Assembly: GCA_003139955.1 (NCBI GenBank) | Contig: PLHK01000099.1 | Location: 8,848-41,009, forward strand | Length of the DNA: 32,162 bases | Source: Limisphaerales bacterium | Lineage (GTDB): Bacteria; Verrucomicrobiota; Verrucomicrobiia; Limisphaerales; UBA11358 | Reading direction: 5' to 3' | Shown here: one piece after another, positions 14,350 through 22,215 of the stretch | Layout of the letters: the number at the start of each line of letters is the position of its first letter | Position numbering within the stretch: position 1 is the stretch's first letter | The notes under the pieces: model-generated | Told to the model about the DNA's origin: nothing | Databases searched by the model: none | What the model saw: only the letters and a program-made list of their open reading frames with translations | Position numbers and translations under genes: made by a program

Positions 14350-14952
14350 ATGAAACAAACCATTGTTACTCTGGACATGGAAGGCGTCCTGACGCCCGAA
14401 ATCTGGATTGCCGTCGCCGACAAAACCAAAATCCCTGAACTGCGTCGCACCACGCGCGACGAACCGGACTACGACAAGCTGATGAATTATCGCATCGGCA
14501 TTTTGGATCAGCACGGTATCAAGCTTTCGCAGATTCAAGAGGTTATCGGCACGTTGAAACCGTTGCCCGGCGGAAAAGAATTTCTCGACGAACTTCGCTC
14601 ACTCGTGCAGGTCATAATCTTATCCGACACCTTCGAGCAATTCGCGCAACCGCTGATGAAGCAACTGAACTGGCCGACGTTGTTCTGCCATCGTCTACTC
14701 GTGACGAACGATCAAATTACCGGCTACGAATTGCGCCAGCCGAATCAAAAACAAAAATCCGTCGCCGCGCTGAAATCACTGAACTATCGCGTCATCGCCG
14801 CTGGCGATTCCTACAACGACACCGCGATGCTTGGCGAGGCGAACGCAGGTTTTCTAATCCACGCGCCCGAAAAAGTGAAGTCGGAGTTTCCGCAATTCAA
14901 AGCCGTCGAGTCGCACGCCGAATTGTTGAAACTCGTCAAGCAAGTATTGTAA
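14350..14952 (+). CDS. thrH: ThrH-type phosphoserine phosphatase / homoserine phosphotransferase
   Basis: A HAD-superfamily enzyme of 200 aa. As I recall Pseudomonas ThrH, it matches along most of its length: MEGVLTPEIWIAVADKT, TTRDEPDYDKLM, ILDQHGIKLSQIQEVIGTLK, VIILSDTFEQFAQPLMKQL and YRVIAAGDSYNDTAMLGEA. The nucleophile is the Asp in TLDMEGV, followed by Glu where most HAD phosphatases have Asp, as in ThrH. ThrH removes phosphate from phosphoserine and can pass it to homoserine. The ATG at 14350 is preferred over TTG 14332. It starts 48 bp after the TPR gene and ends 3 bp before the site-2 protease. Confidence 0.9.
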   Translation: MKQTIVTLDMEGVLTPEIWIAVADKTKIPELRRTTRDEPDYDKLMNYRIGILDQHGIKLSQIQEVIGTLKPLPGGKEFLDELRSLVQVIILSDTFEQFAQPLMKQLNWPTLFCHRLLVTNDQITGYELRQPNQKQKSVAALKSLNYRVIAAGDSYNDTAMLGEANAGFLIHAPEKVKSEFPQFKAVESHAELLKLVKQVL

Positions 14953-14955
14953 TAT

Positions 14956-15858
14956 ATGCCTACGACCAAAGGCTCATTTAAAATTTTTCGGTTGTTCGGC
15001 ATCACGGTATATGTGCATTGGATGTGGTTTCTAGCCGCGGTTTATTCCTTTCAATATCGGACTCATGTTTATTCTTCGCTGGTTTGGAATGTCGTGGAAT
15101 ATCTTTCCCTGTTCGCCATCGTGCTGACGCATGAATTCGGTCATCAGCTTGCCTGCCGTCAGGTCGGCGGCAAAACTCACGACATTGTTCTCTGGCTGCT
15201 CGGAGGTGTGGCCTACGTCTCACCACCGCAACGACCCGGTGCCCAACTCTGGAGCATCGCCGCCGGCCCGCTGGTCAACGTCGTTTTGATTCCCGTGTTT
15301 TCCGTGCTGGTGTCCGTGAGCTCTCATCTAGAATGGTATAACAGCCATCCTGACTTGTATGACTATCTGCATAATGTCTGGTGGATGAATATCGGCCTTT
15401 TGATTTTCAACCTGATGCCGATTTATCCACTAGATGGCGGACAAATCCTACGTTCGCTGCTGTGGTATCCGTTTGGTCGCGCAAATAGTTTGTTTGCGGC
15501 GAGCATCATCGGGTTCATTGGCCTGACGCTGTTGATCATTCTGGTGATTGTAGACCAATCCCTCTGGCTCGGGTTTATAGCAGTTTTCATCGCCATGAAC
15601 TGCTGGAACGGTTTCAAGCAGGCGAGAGCGCTGGCGAAAATTGCCAAAATTCCACGCCGCGCCGACTGCGCGTGTCCGTCCTGCAAAACGGCACCGCCGC
15701 TTGGCGAACTCTGGCGCTGCGGCAAATGCGGTCAGGCGTTCGATACGTTTTTAACACAGGGAATTTGTCCGCATTGCACTGCTCAATTCAATCTCACGCA
15801 ATGCCTCGACTGCGGCGAACGTTTTGCGATTAGCGAATGGGAGTCGCCGCAAAGCTGA
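14956..15858 (+). CDS. Site-2 protease-family membrane metalloprotease with C-terminal zinc ribbons
   Basis: A 300-aa M50-type intramembrane protease. The active-site zinc motif is HEFGH (His59, Glu60, His63) and the third ligand is Asp160 in IYPLDGGQ. The AAGPLVNVV segment between them is also typical. About six membrane helices are predicted. The last 65 residues are unusual: four CxxC pairs (240/243, 255/258, 271/274, 283/286) form two zinc ribbons in the cytosolic tail. There is no PDZ or CBS domain. The ribbons may recognise a substrate or nucleic acid, but no partner anti-sigma factor is nearby. The stop codon abuts the stop of the convergent gpsA with no base between. Confidence 0.88.
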   Translation: MPTTKGSFKIFRLFGITVYVHWMWFLAAVYSFQYRTHVYSSLVWNVVEYLSLFAIVLTHEFGHQLACRQVGGKTHDIVLWLLGGVAYVSPPQRPGAQLWSIAAGPLVNVVLIPVFSVLVSVSSHLEWYNSHPDLYDYLHNVWWMNIGLLIFNLMPIYPLDGGQILRSLLWYPFGRANSLFAASIIGFIGLTLLIILVIVDQSLWLGFIAVFIAMNCWNGFKQARALAKIAKIPRRADCACPSCKTAPPLGELWRCGKCGQAFDTFLTQGICPHCTAQFNLTQCLDCGERFAISEWESPQS

Positions 15859-16836
15859 TTAATCTTCCGCCTTGAACGAACGCGAAATCAAATCGCGCAC
15901 CGCCAACTTCGGATTTTTGTTCTCGTAAAGCATCGCGAAAACCTCGTCAATGATCGGCGTAGAAACATTTTTTTCTTTCGCCAATTTGTGTGCCGATTTT
16001 GCCGTCGGATAACCTTCGGCCAATTTCGGATGCGAGGCGACAATCGCCTCAATCGTTTCGCCGCGACCCAGCCGCTCGCCCAAATCGCGGTTGCGACTTT
16101 GTTTTGAAAAACACGTCAGCATCAAATCGCCGAGGCCGCTCAAGCCCGCAAACGTCTCCGGTTGCGCGCCGCACGCCACGCCGAGCCGCCGCATTTCGGA
16201 CAACGCCCGCGTGACCAGACCGGCCTTCGTGTTGTCACCGTAACCAAGTCCGTCGCTCACGCCCGCGCCGACGGCGATGACATTTTTCAACGCGCCGCCG
16301 TATTCCACGCCAAGAATGTCCGTGCTGCGATAAATGCGAAATTCCGGCCGATGAAAAAGTCCCTGAACCGTTTTGGCCGTGCCGTCACTTTCGCACGCGC
16401 ACACCACCGTCGTCGGAATTCCCAACGCCACTTCGCGCGCAAAGCTCGGCCCGGACAACGCCACGACGCGATCCGCCGGTGCCAGCTCGCGCAAAATCCG
16501 GCTCATCGTATCGCCGGTTTCATATTCAATTCCTTTCGTGACGCTGACAAAAATTCCCGGATGGCCTTTCAGTTTTTCCGAAACTTCGCGGAACGCCTGC
16601 GACGGAATCGCCAGCACCACGCACTCCGCACCGCCGATGGCCGACTTGAAATCCGTTTGCGTTTTCCAATCTTTCGGCAGCGCAATGCCGGGCAGATACT
16701 TTTCATTTTTCCCGCGCTGGACGTGTTGCAGCAACACGCCGTCTTTGTCCCACAAAGTCACGGCATTGCCGTTCTCCTGCAAAATTTTGGCGAGCGCCGT
16801 TCCCCACGCGCCCGCGCCGAGCACGGTGATTCTCAT
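15859..16836 (-). CDS. gpsA: Glycerol-3-phosphate dehydrogenase [NAD(P)+]
   Basis: GpsA reduces dihydroxyacetone phosphate to sn-glycerol 3-phosphate for phospholipid synthesis. The 325-aa protein begins MRITVLGAGAWGTALAKIL, with the GxGxxG nucleotide motif. It also shows VLAIPSQAFREV, SVTKGIE, LSGPSFAREVA, the catalytic-lysine region GGALKNVIAVGAGVSDGLGY and LSGLGDLMLTC. The start is ATG 16834-16836, which overlaps the plsY stop as ATGA, so the two are translationally coupled. A much longer open frame to 17094 lies inside plsY in another frame and is rejected. It supplies the substrate used by the PlsY pathway. Confidence 0.97.
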   Translation of the reverse strand: MRITVLGAGAWGTALAKILQENGNAVTLWDKDGVLLQHVQRGKNEKYLPGIALPKDWKTQTDFKSAIGGAECVVLAIPSQAFREVSEKLKGHPGIFVSVTKGIEYETGDTMSRILRELAPADRVVALSGPSFAREVALGIPTTVVCACESDGTAKTVQGLFHRPEFRIYRSTDILGVEYGGALKNVIAVGAGVSDGLGYGDNTKAGLVTRALSEMRRLGVACGAQPETFAGLSGLGDLMLTCFSKQSRNRDLGERLGRGETIEAIVASHPKLAEGYPTAKSAHKLAKEKNVSTPIIDEVFAMLYENKNPKLAVRDLISRSFKAED

Positions 16837-17498
16837 TTCGTTGTCTCCGTGGTTGAAGCTTTTTTGCCGAGGCGATTTTCCGTTCCGGCCATGAGCCGTT
16901 GGATGTTGGATTTGTGTTTGTAAATCGCCAGCGCACCGAGCGCCGTTGAGACGATGCCGAGAAATATATTTTGCGGCGTCATGATCCAAACTGTCACCGG
17001 CAGCGCAATGGCCGCTGCAATGGAACCGACCGAAACATATTTCGTGAACAGCACCGCCAAAATGAAAACGACCAAGCCCACCAACACCGCCCACGGCGCA
17101 AGCGCCAGATAAACGCCCGCCGTTGTCGCGATGCCTTTGCCGCCTTTGAATTTCAGCCAGCAGGTGTAATTATGTCCGAGCACGGCAAATATTCCGGCAA
17201 GAATTCGACTCGTTTCAATTTGGTTGTCAGTCGCGCCAAAAGCCTTTGAAATGAAATAGCCAAGCCCGACGCCAAAAAAACCTTTTGCGGCATCCATCAG
17301 CAGCACGAAAATCCCCGCCGGTTTGCCGAGGACGCGCATGGCGTTCGTCGCGCCAATGTTGCCGCTGCCGACGTTGCGGATGTCTATGCCTTTAGCTTTC
17401 GCGACGAGAAACCCCGTCGGAATCGAGCCGATCAAATACGCCGCGACTGCGACAAGAATGTAAGCGAGAACTGGCACGGCGACAATGTAACTGTTCAA
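16833..17498 (-). CDS. plsY: Acyl-phosphate:glycerol-3-phosphate acyltransferase
   Basis: PlsY is a polytopic inner-membrane enzyme that moves the acyl group from acyl-phosphate to glycerol 3-phosphate, the first step of phosphatidic acid synthesis. Its motifs are AAYLIGSIPTGFLVAKAKG, RNVGSGNIGATNAMRVLGK and KFKGGKGIATTAGV, with several membrane helices and a basic C-terminus (YKHKSNIQRL). At 221 aa it is typical. The start used is TTG 17496-17498, which lies inside a heptamer array; a GTG at 17475-17477 is the alternative. It precedes gpsA with an ATGA overlap, a natural pairing of substrate maker and user. Any promoter would have to lie in or beyond the heptamer palindrome. Confidence 0.95.
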   Translation of the reverse strand: MNSYIVAVPVLAYILVAVAAYLIGSIPTGFLVAKAKGIDIRNVGSGNIGATNAMRVLGKPAGIFVLLMDAAKGFFGVGLGYFISKAFGATDNQIETSRILAGIFAVLGHNYTCWLKFKGGKGIATTAGVYLALAPWAVLVGLVVFILAVLFTKYVSVGSIAAAIALPVTVWIMTPQNIFLGIVSTALGALAIYKHKSNIQRLMAGTENRLGKKASTTETTK

Positions 17499-17563
17499 AG
17501 TTAAAAGTTGAAAGTTGAAAGTTGCGCTGAACTTTGAACTTTGAACCGCGAACGCTGAACTTT
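17496..17563. repeat. Inverted pair of heptamer arrays between plsY and the Gfo/Idh gene
   Basis: Four units ending in AAAGTT (CAAAGTT, AAAAGTT, GAAAGTT, GAAAGTT; 17496-17523) face five GAAC-type units (GAACTTT, GAACTTT, GAACCGC, GAACGCT, GAACTTT; 17529-17563). AAAGTT and AACTTT are complementary, so the block can form a long imperfect hairpin in the 76 bp between two divergent genes. Unlike the arrays inside genes, its GAAAGTT and GAACTTT units contain TGA when read in all frames. Confidence 0.9.
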
Positions 17564-17574
17564 AAGCTTCGCGC

Positions 17575-18609
17575 ATGGCAAAAGTCAAAGTCGCCGTCCT
17601 CGGCACCGGTTCGCTGGGTCAGCATCACGCCCGCATTTATTCCGAACTCCACGCCGCTGGCGAAGTTGAACTCACCGGCATTTACGATGCGCACGCCGAA
17701 ACCGCCCGCAAAATCGCGGAGAAACACAAGTTGCGCGTTTTCAATTCCGTCGCCGAGGCCGCCGCTACGAGCGATGCGCTGAACATCGCCACGCCCACCA
17801 CGACGCACTTTGACATCGCGAAACAATTGTTGGAATTGGGCAAACACGTTCTCGTCGAGAAACCGATGACCAGCGAATCCGCACAGGCAGCCGAATTGTG
17901 CGAACTCGCGCTGAAGAAAAATCTCGTTCTCCAAGTCGGTCACGTCGAGCGGTTCAATCCCGTTTTCAAATTTCTCCAGACCGCCGCGACCGAACCCAAG
18001 TTCATCGAATGCCATCGCCTCTCGCCCTACCCGGCCCGCTCCATGGACATCGGCGTTGTGCTCGATTTGATGATTCACGACCTCGACATCGTGCTCGCGT
18101 TCGTCAAATCGCCCGTGACCAGCGTGGACGGCGTGGGCATTCCCGTGTTAAGCAAGAGCGAGGACATCGCCAACGCCCGCCTGCGCTTCGCCAACGGCTG
18201 CATCGCGAATCTCACCGTCAGCCGCATCAGCCCTGAACGCATGCGCAAGATCCGCGTGTTCAGCGGCCCGACGAATCCCTGCTACATCTCGCTCGATTAC
18301 CGCGTGCAGGAAGGATTTCTGTATCGCGTCGCGCGCGATGGCGAAGAAGAAACTCCGTTCATCAAAAAAATTCTCGCGGCCAAGCTCGGCATCGGCAAAG
18401 ACTCCGCCATCGTCAGCGAATTTGCCGGACGCAAGATCGTGCGCGAGCCGGTGCCTATCAACAAAGACGAACCGCTCAAGCTCGAACTGCAACACTTCGT
18501 CGAATGCGTCCGCGCGCAGCAAACCCCGATGGTCAGCGGCGAATCCGCCAAACGCGCGCTGGACTTGGCCTTTGAAATCACGCGGCAGATTCAGAATCAA
18601 AAGTCTTGA
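17575..18609 (+). CDS. Gfo/Idh/MocA-family oxidoreductase, possibly acting on a lipid A precursor
   Basis: A 344-aa NAD(P)-dependent sugar dehydrogenase with an N-terminal Rossmann fold (VAVLGTGSLGQHHARIY), ATPTTTHFDIA and the catalytic VLVEKPMT. The C-terminal substrate domain includes LDLMIHDLDIVLAF. Its stop codon overlaps the lpxB start as TTGA, so it is translationally coupled to lipid A synthesis. GnnA, a Gfo/Idh enzyme that oxidises UDP-GlcNAc for diamino-sugar lipid A, is a reasonable candidate identity. The partner transaminase GnnB is not in the window. Sequence alone does not separate GnnA from other members, so the function is an inference from position. Confidence 0.85.
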   Translation: MAKVKVAVLGTGSLGQHHARIYSELHAAGEVELTGIYDAHAETARKIAEKHKLRVFNSVAEAAATSDALNIATPTTTHFDIAKQLLELGKHVLVEKPMTSESAQAAELCELALKKNLVLQVGHVERFNPVFKFLQTAATEPKFIECHRLSPYPARSMDIGVVLDLMIHDLDIVLAFVKSPVTSVDGVGIPVLSKSEDIANARLRFANGCIANLTVSRISPERMRKIRVFSGPTNPCYISLDYRVQEGFLYRVARDGEEETPFIKKILAAKLGIGKDSAIVSEFAGRKIVREPVPINKDEPLKLELQHFVECVRAQQTPMVSGESAKRALDLAFEITRQIQNQKS

Positions 18610-19841
18610 AGCCGAAAACCTTCATGCTCATCGCCGGTGAGGCGAGTGGTGATCTGCTCGCGGCGGAATTGGTGTCCGCCTTGCGCGGCCAGTTGCCAGA
18701 CGCGCAATTCTTCGGCGCAGGTGGCACGAAGATGTCCGCCGCCGGCGTGGAACTGGCGTTCGACCTGACGCAGCACTCGGTCATCGGCATCACGGATGTG
18801 CTGAAAAATATTTTGAAGTTCCGGCGGCTGTTCCACCAGTTGCTCGCGCTCGCCATCGAGCGGAAACCGGACGTGGTGATCGGGATCGATTTCGGCGGGT
18901 TCAATCTGCGCTTCGGTCAGGCGATCAAAAAATACGTCCGCGAAAATCCGTTTTCCAAATGGGATCCGAAAATCGTGCAGTTCGTCTCGCCGCAAGTCTG
19001 GGCGTCGCGTCCGGGCCGCGCGGACAAGCTGGCGCGCGATTACGATCTGCTGTTGAGCATCTTTCCGTTTGAGAAGGCTTGGTATGCGCAGCGCGTGCCG
19101 CAATTGCGCGTGGAGTTCGTCGGCCACCCGATGGTCGAAAGAATGCAGAAGGAAGAATTGAGAATGCAGAAGCTGGAAAATTCTGCACCAACGGTTCTCT
19201 TACTTCCCGGCAGCCGGAGGAGTGAATTACTGAAACATCTTCCGGCAATGATTGAGGCGGCAAAACTGATGGTTTCAAAAGACCCGAAAATCCAATTCAA
19301 AATGGTTTTGCCCAACCAGCAACTTGTCAGTGCTGCGTGGTGGCAATTTGCCAAGAAGACTGGAATAATATATCGAATGGCCGGACCGCCGACCTTAAAA
19401 ACTATTGAAGGGACAGCTTCAAAACTTGGGCTAAATTTAAAAATCCAGATTGGCGAATTGCCGTGGGCGCTGGCGGAAAGCGATGTCGCGCTGGCCTCGA
19501 CCGGCACGGTGACGATGGAATGCGCGTTCTTCGGCGTGCCGACGGTGACGCTCTACAAAACCTCGTGGCTGACGTATCAAATCGCCAAACGCATCGTGAC
19601 GGTGAAATCGCTGACGATGCCCAACCTGCTCGCGGGCGAGACGGTTTATCCTGAATTTGTGCAGCATGAGGCGACGCCGGAAAATTTGTCGCGCGCTGCG
19701 TTGGAATTGTTGCAGGACGAATCGCGCCGTGCAAAAATTAAATCACAGCTCGCCAAAATCATTTCCTCGCTTGGCGAACCCGGCGCAGCGGGACGCGCGG
19801 CGGCGGCGATTTTAAGTTTGTTCAAATCGTCTGACAAATGA
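18606..19841 (+). CDS. lpxB: Lipid A disaccharide synthase
   Basis: LpxB joins UDP-2,3-diacylglucosamine to lipid X at the inner membrane. Recognisable parts of the 411-aa GT-B enzyme are MLIAGEASGDLLAAELV, VIGITDVLKNI, VIGIDFGGFNLRFG, FVSPQVWASRPGRADKL, LLLPGSRRSE, ALASTGTVTMECAFFGVP and LTMPNLLAGETVYPE. It is somewhat longer than E. coli LpxB (382 aa). The start is TTG 18606, overlapping the upstream TGA. Residues about 179-192 (RMQKEELRMQKLEN) come from a degenerate heptamer array. The following 260 bp are visibly more AT-rich than either flank, so the gene looks mosaic. The stop overlaps the next gene as ATGA. Confidence 0.95.
   Translation: MKPKTFMLIAGEASGDLLAAELVSALRGQLPDAQFFGAGGTKMSAAGVELAFDLTQHSVIGITDVLKNILKFRRLFHQLLALAIERKPDVVIGIDFGGFNLRFGQAIKKYVRENPFSKWDPKIVQFVSPQVWASRPGRADKLARDYDLLLSIFPFEKAWYAQRVPQLRVEFVGHPMVERMQKEELRMQKLENSAPTVLLLPGSRRSELLKHLPAMIEAAKLMVSKDPKIQFKMVLPNQQLVSAAWWQFAKKTGIIYRMAGPPTLKTIEGTASKLGLNLKIQIGELPWALAESDVALASTGTVTMECAFFGVPTVTLYKTSWLTYQIAKRIVTVKSLTMPNLLAGETVYPEFVQHEATPENLSRAALELLQDESRRAKIKSQLAKIISSLGEPGAAGRAAAAILSLFKSSDK
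19141..19182 (+). repeat. Degenerate GAA heptamer array inside lpxB
   Basis: Six consecutive 7-bp units all begin with GAA: GAATGCA, GAAGGAA, GAATTGA, GAATGCA, GAAGCTG and GAAAATT. They encode a charged linker between the HPMVE motif and the LLLPGSRRSE motif of LpxB. The 21-bp spacing of the two GAATGCA units equals three heptads. Confidence 0.8.
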
Positions 19842-20656
19842 TTCTTGCCTTTGCATTATTATCTAATTGTTGGGATTTTGCTACACGGCATCCCGGACTT
19901 CTGCTTGTGCTATTGGGAGTAGCAGGCGAAGTCATTTTTGATTGGAAAGAAATGAAGGGAAAAATGGCTTGGGCAAAAAGAATTTCGGCGATTGTTCTTA
20001 TTTCAGGATTGATTCTTGAATTTTATGAAGCTGCTAAATCTGACAAGGTTGTTGCCGCCTCAATTGAACGCGCCGGAAATGCCGAAAAAGCGGCGAAAGA
20101 AGCTGGCTTGCTTGTCGCTAAAATCGGAATGACCAACGTGCAACTTTCATTTCAGATTGAGGAACTTCATTCCAACAATTTTGCAACAGAAAAACAAGTT
20201 GAAGAACTGCGGAAAGAAAATCTGCAACTTGAAACCAGAATGATAACAGGACTATATGCACGTTCACATTTTGAAATTATTTCAATGAATGATGTGAAGC
20301 GAGTAACGATTCAACGCACAGCATGGAATACCCGTATATTCGTTTTGCTGCCAAACGCTCCAGTTCCTGTAAGCATCAATGCGATTCTAAATTGGCATGT
20401 AGGATTTATTCGAGGGTTTGCGGGATTGATTGTAGGCTCTCCATTCAATAGGTCTTTGCCAATGGTCTTTGGAAATAATAAAAATATATTATACAATGAC
20501 ATTGGCGTGCCCGAATGGGACACATTGGAATTTCCGAGCGATGCAAAAATCGTCATTAGATACACGGAACTAGAGCAAGAAACAAATCTATGGAAAAAAG
20601 TTGAAATAAAAGGCCATGATGTTTATTTCGACAACATTAAACAGACAGTTAAGTAA
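19838..20656 (+). CDS. Hypothetical membrane protein with coiled coil
   Basis: I do not recognise this 272-aa protein. It starts with ATG overlapping the lpxB stop (ATGA). Two hydrophobic segments lie near the N-terminus (about 17-33, PGLLLVLLGVAGEVIF, and 48-60, ISAIVLISGLILE). A charged helical region follows (about 65-130; AGNAEKAAKEAGLL, ATEKQVEELRKENLQLE), probably a coiled coil. A beta-rich C-terminal domain contains RIFVLLPNAPVPVS and MVFGNNKNILYN. The gene is clearly more AT-rich than its neighbours, which suggests recent transfer. There is no sign that it takes part in lipid A synthesis. A 91-bp gap with nothing recognisable separates it from the HIT gene. Confidence 0.8.
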   Translation: MILAFALLSNCWDFATRHPGLLLVLLGVAGEVIFDWKEMKGKMAWAKRISAIVLISGLILEFYEAAKSDKVVAASIERAGNAEKAAKEAGLLVAKIGMTNVQLSFQIEELHSNNFATEKQVEELRKENLQLETRMITGLYARSHFEIISMNDVKRVTIQRTAWNTRIFVLLPNAPVPVSINAILNWHVGFIRGFAGLIVGSPFNRSLPMVFGNNKNILYNDIGVPEWDTLEFPSDAKIVIRYTELEQETNLWKKVEIKGHDVYFDNIKQTVK

Positions 20657-20747
20657 TTCACTTAAATAATCGGGGCGTCCGCTGACTTCGTGTCCTTCGC
20701 GCGACAATTTCATTTCCTTTATTCGCCGCGCGTTTTAAGTTTTCCGC

Positions 20748-21233
20748 ATGGACACACTCCACGCGCCGTGGCGCATCGAATATATTTTGTCGCCAAAGCC
20801 GGAACTCAAGGAAGGTTTGTTCGCGCGCATCGCGCAATCGTCCGACGACGTGGAAAATTTCATCGTCGTGCGCGAGCGGACGTGTTTTGCGCTGCTGAAT
20901 CGCTATCCTTACAACGGCGGACATTTGATGGTCGTCCCTTACAAAGAAGTGCCGGATTTGAATGGACTCACGGACGATGAACTCACCGAATTGTGGAAAC
21001 TTGTGCGCCGTTGCAGCAACGCGCTGACGGCGGTGATGAAGCCGGACGGATTCAACATCGGCATCAATCTCGGCAAGGTCGCGGGCGCGGGCATCGCGGA
21101 ACACCTGCACATCCACATCGTGCCGCGCTGGAATGGCGACACGAACTTCATGCCAGTCATCGCGAACACCGGCGTCGTGCCCGATGCGCTGAAGGAGATC
21201 GCGGCGAAACTGCGGACGGAACTTGCCAAATAA
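20748..21233 (+). CDS. HIT-family nucleotide hydrolase or phosphorylase
   Basis: A 161-aa histidine-triad protein. The catalytic motif is HLHIHIVPRW with His119, His121 and His123. The N-terminal strand FIVVRERTCFALLNRYPYN and the segments HLMVVPYKEV and NIGINLGKVAGAGIAE are typical. The length and the PRWNGDTNF tail match the Ap4A-phosphorylase-like branch of bacterial HIT proteins. These enzymes act on dinucleoside polyphosphates or nucleoside phosphoramidates, but the exact substrate cannot be read here. It leads a tightly spaced run with phoH, ybeY, a DUF502 gene and recO. Confidence 0.9.
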   Translation: MDTLHAPWRIEYILSPKPELKEGLFARIAQSSDDVENFIVVRERTCFALLNRYPYNGGHLMVVPYKEVPDLNGLTDDELTELWKLVRRCSNALTAVMKPDGFNIGINLGKVAGAGIAEHLHIHIVPRWNGDTNFMPVIANTGVVPDALKEIAAKLRTELAK

Positions 21234-21240
21234 TTTTATC

Positions 21241-22215
21241 GTGGCCACTGAAACTCTTCATTACGAGAACGCGCGATTTGCGCAGCAACTGTTCAACCAC
21301 GAACCGCGCAATCTGGCAGCGCTAGAAACGGAGCTCGGCGTCAAAGCGACGGCGCGCGAAGGTTGGATCAAACTTGACGGAACGGTTGCGAACATTGCGC
21401 GCGCGAAACATTTTTTTGCGTCGCTGGAAAATTTGCTCAAGGCTGGTTCGCCGGTGAAGAACCGCGAGTTCACACATGCGCTGGAAGTCGTGAAGCACGA
21501 AGGCGCAACGACGTTGAAAGACATGGTGAGTGACCGCGTGCAGACGCACGAGCGCAAGGCGGGCGTGACAGCGAAAACGGTCGGGCAGAAAAAATACATT
21601 GATGCGATCCGCAAGCACGACATCACGTTTGGCATCGGTCCGGCGGGCACGGGCAAAACGTATCTGGCGGTGGCGACGGCGTTGTCGGCGCTGCGCGAGG
21701 GAAAAGTTTCGCGGATTATTTTGACGCGGCCGGCGGTCGAGGCGGGCGAGGCGCTGGGGTTTTTGCCGGGTGATCTTTACGAAAAAATTACGCCGTATCT
21801 GCGTCCGCTGCACGATGCGTTGCAGGACATGATGCCGGCCGAGGAAATCGTGAAGCTCACGGAGCGTGGCACGATTGAAATCGCACCGCTCGCTTATATG
21901 CGCGGGCGCACGTTGAACAATGCATTCATCATTTTGGACGAGGCGCAAAACTCCACGGCCGAACAGATGCTGATGTTTCTCACACGGCTCGGTCACGGCT
22001 CGAAGGCAGTCATCACGGGCGACGAGACGCAGGTGGATTTGCCGACGCATAAACATTCCGGCCTGGTCGAGGCGCATCGCGCGCTCAAGCACACGGAGGG
22101 CATCGCCATCGTGGAATTTTCCAAGCGCGATGTGGTGCGGCACGCGCTGGTGCAACGCATCATCGCAGCTTACGAGACGCATCGCGGCACGGCCAAGACC
22201 ATTGAGGCGGAATGA
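21241..22215 (+). CDS. phoH: PhoH-like ATPase (YbeZ type)
   Basis: A PhoH-family P-loop ATPase commonly found next to ybeY and linked to rRNA maturation. Walker A is GPAGTGKT at about residues 133-140. Walker B is FIILDEAQN, and ITGDETQVDLP follows. The N-terminal domain (LETELGVKATAREGWIKLDG) resembles the RNA-binding part of YbeZ. GTG 21241 lies 7 bp after the HIT stop and is used here; TTG 21223 would overlap the HIT gene. The stop overlaps the ybeY start as ATGA, as expected for partners that work together. A 7-TM HD phosphohydrolase often found between phoH and ybeY elsewhere is absent. Confidence 0.93.
   Translation: MATETLHYENARFAQQLFNHEPRNLAALETELGVKATAREGWIKLDGTVANIARAKHFFASLENLLKAGSPVKNREFTHALEVVKHEGATTLKDMVSDRVQTHERKAGVTAKTVGQKKYIDAIRKHDITFGIGPAGTGKTYLAVATALSALREGKVSRIILTRPAVEAGEALGFLPGDLYEKITPYLRPLHDALQDMMPAEEIVKLTERGTIEIAPLAYMRGRTLNNAFIILDEAQNSTAEQMLMFLTRLGHGSKAVITGDETQVDLPTHKHSGLVEAHRALKHTEGIAIVEFSKRDVVRHALVQRIIAAYETHRGTAKTIEAE

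Noticed and set aside
16837-17094. Longer N-terminus for gpsA
   Set aside because: It lies inside plsY in another frame. The GpsA start MRITVLGAGAWG is standard and overlaps the plsY stop as ATGA.
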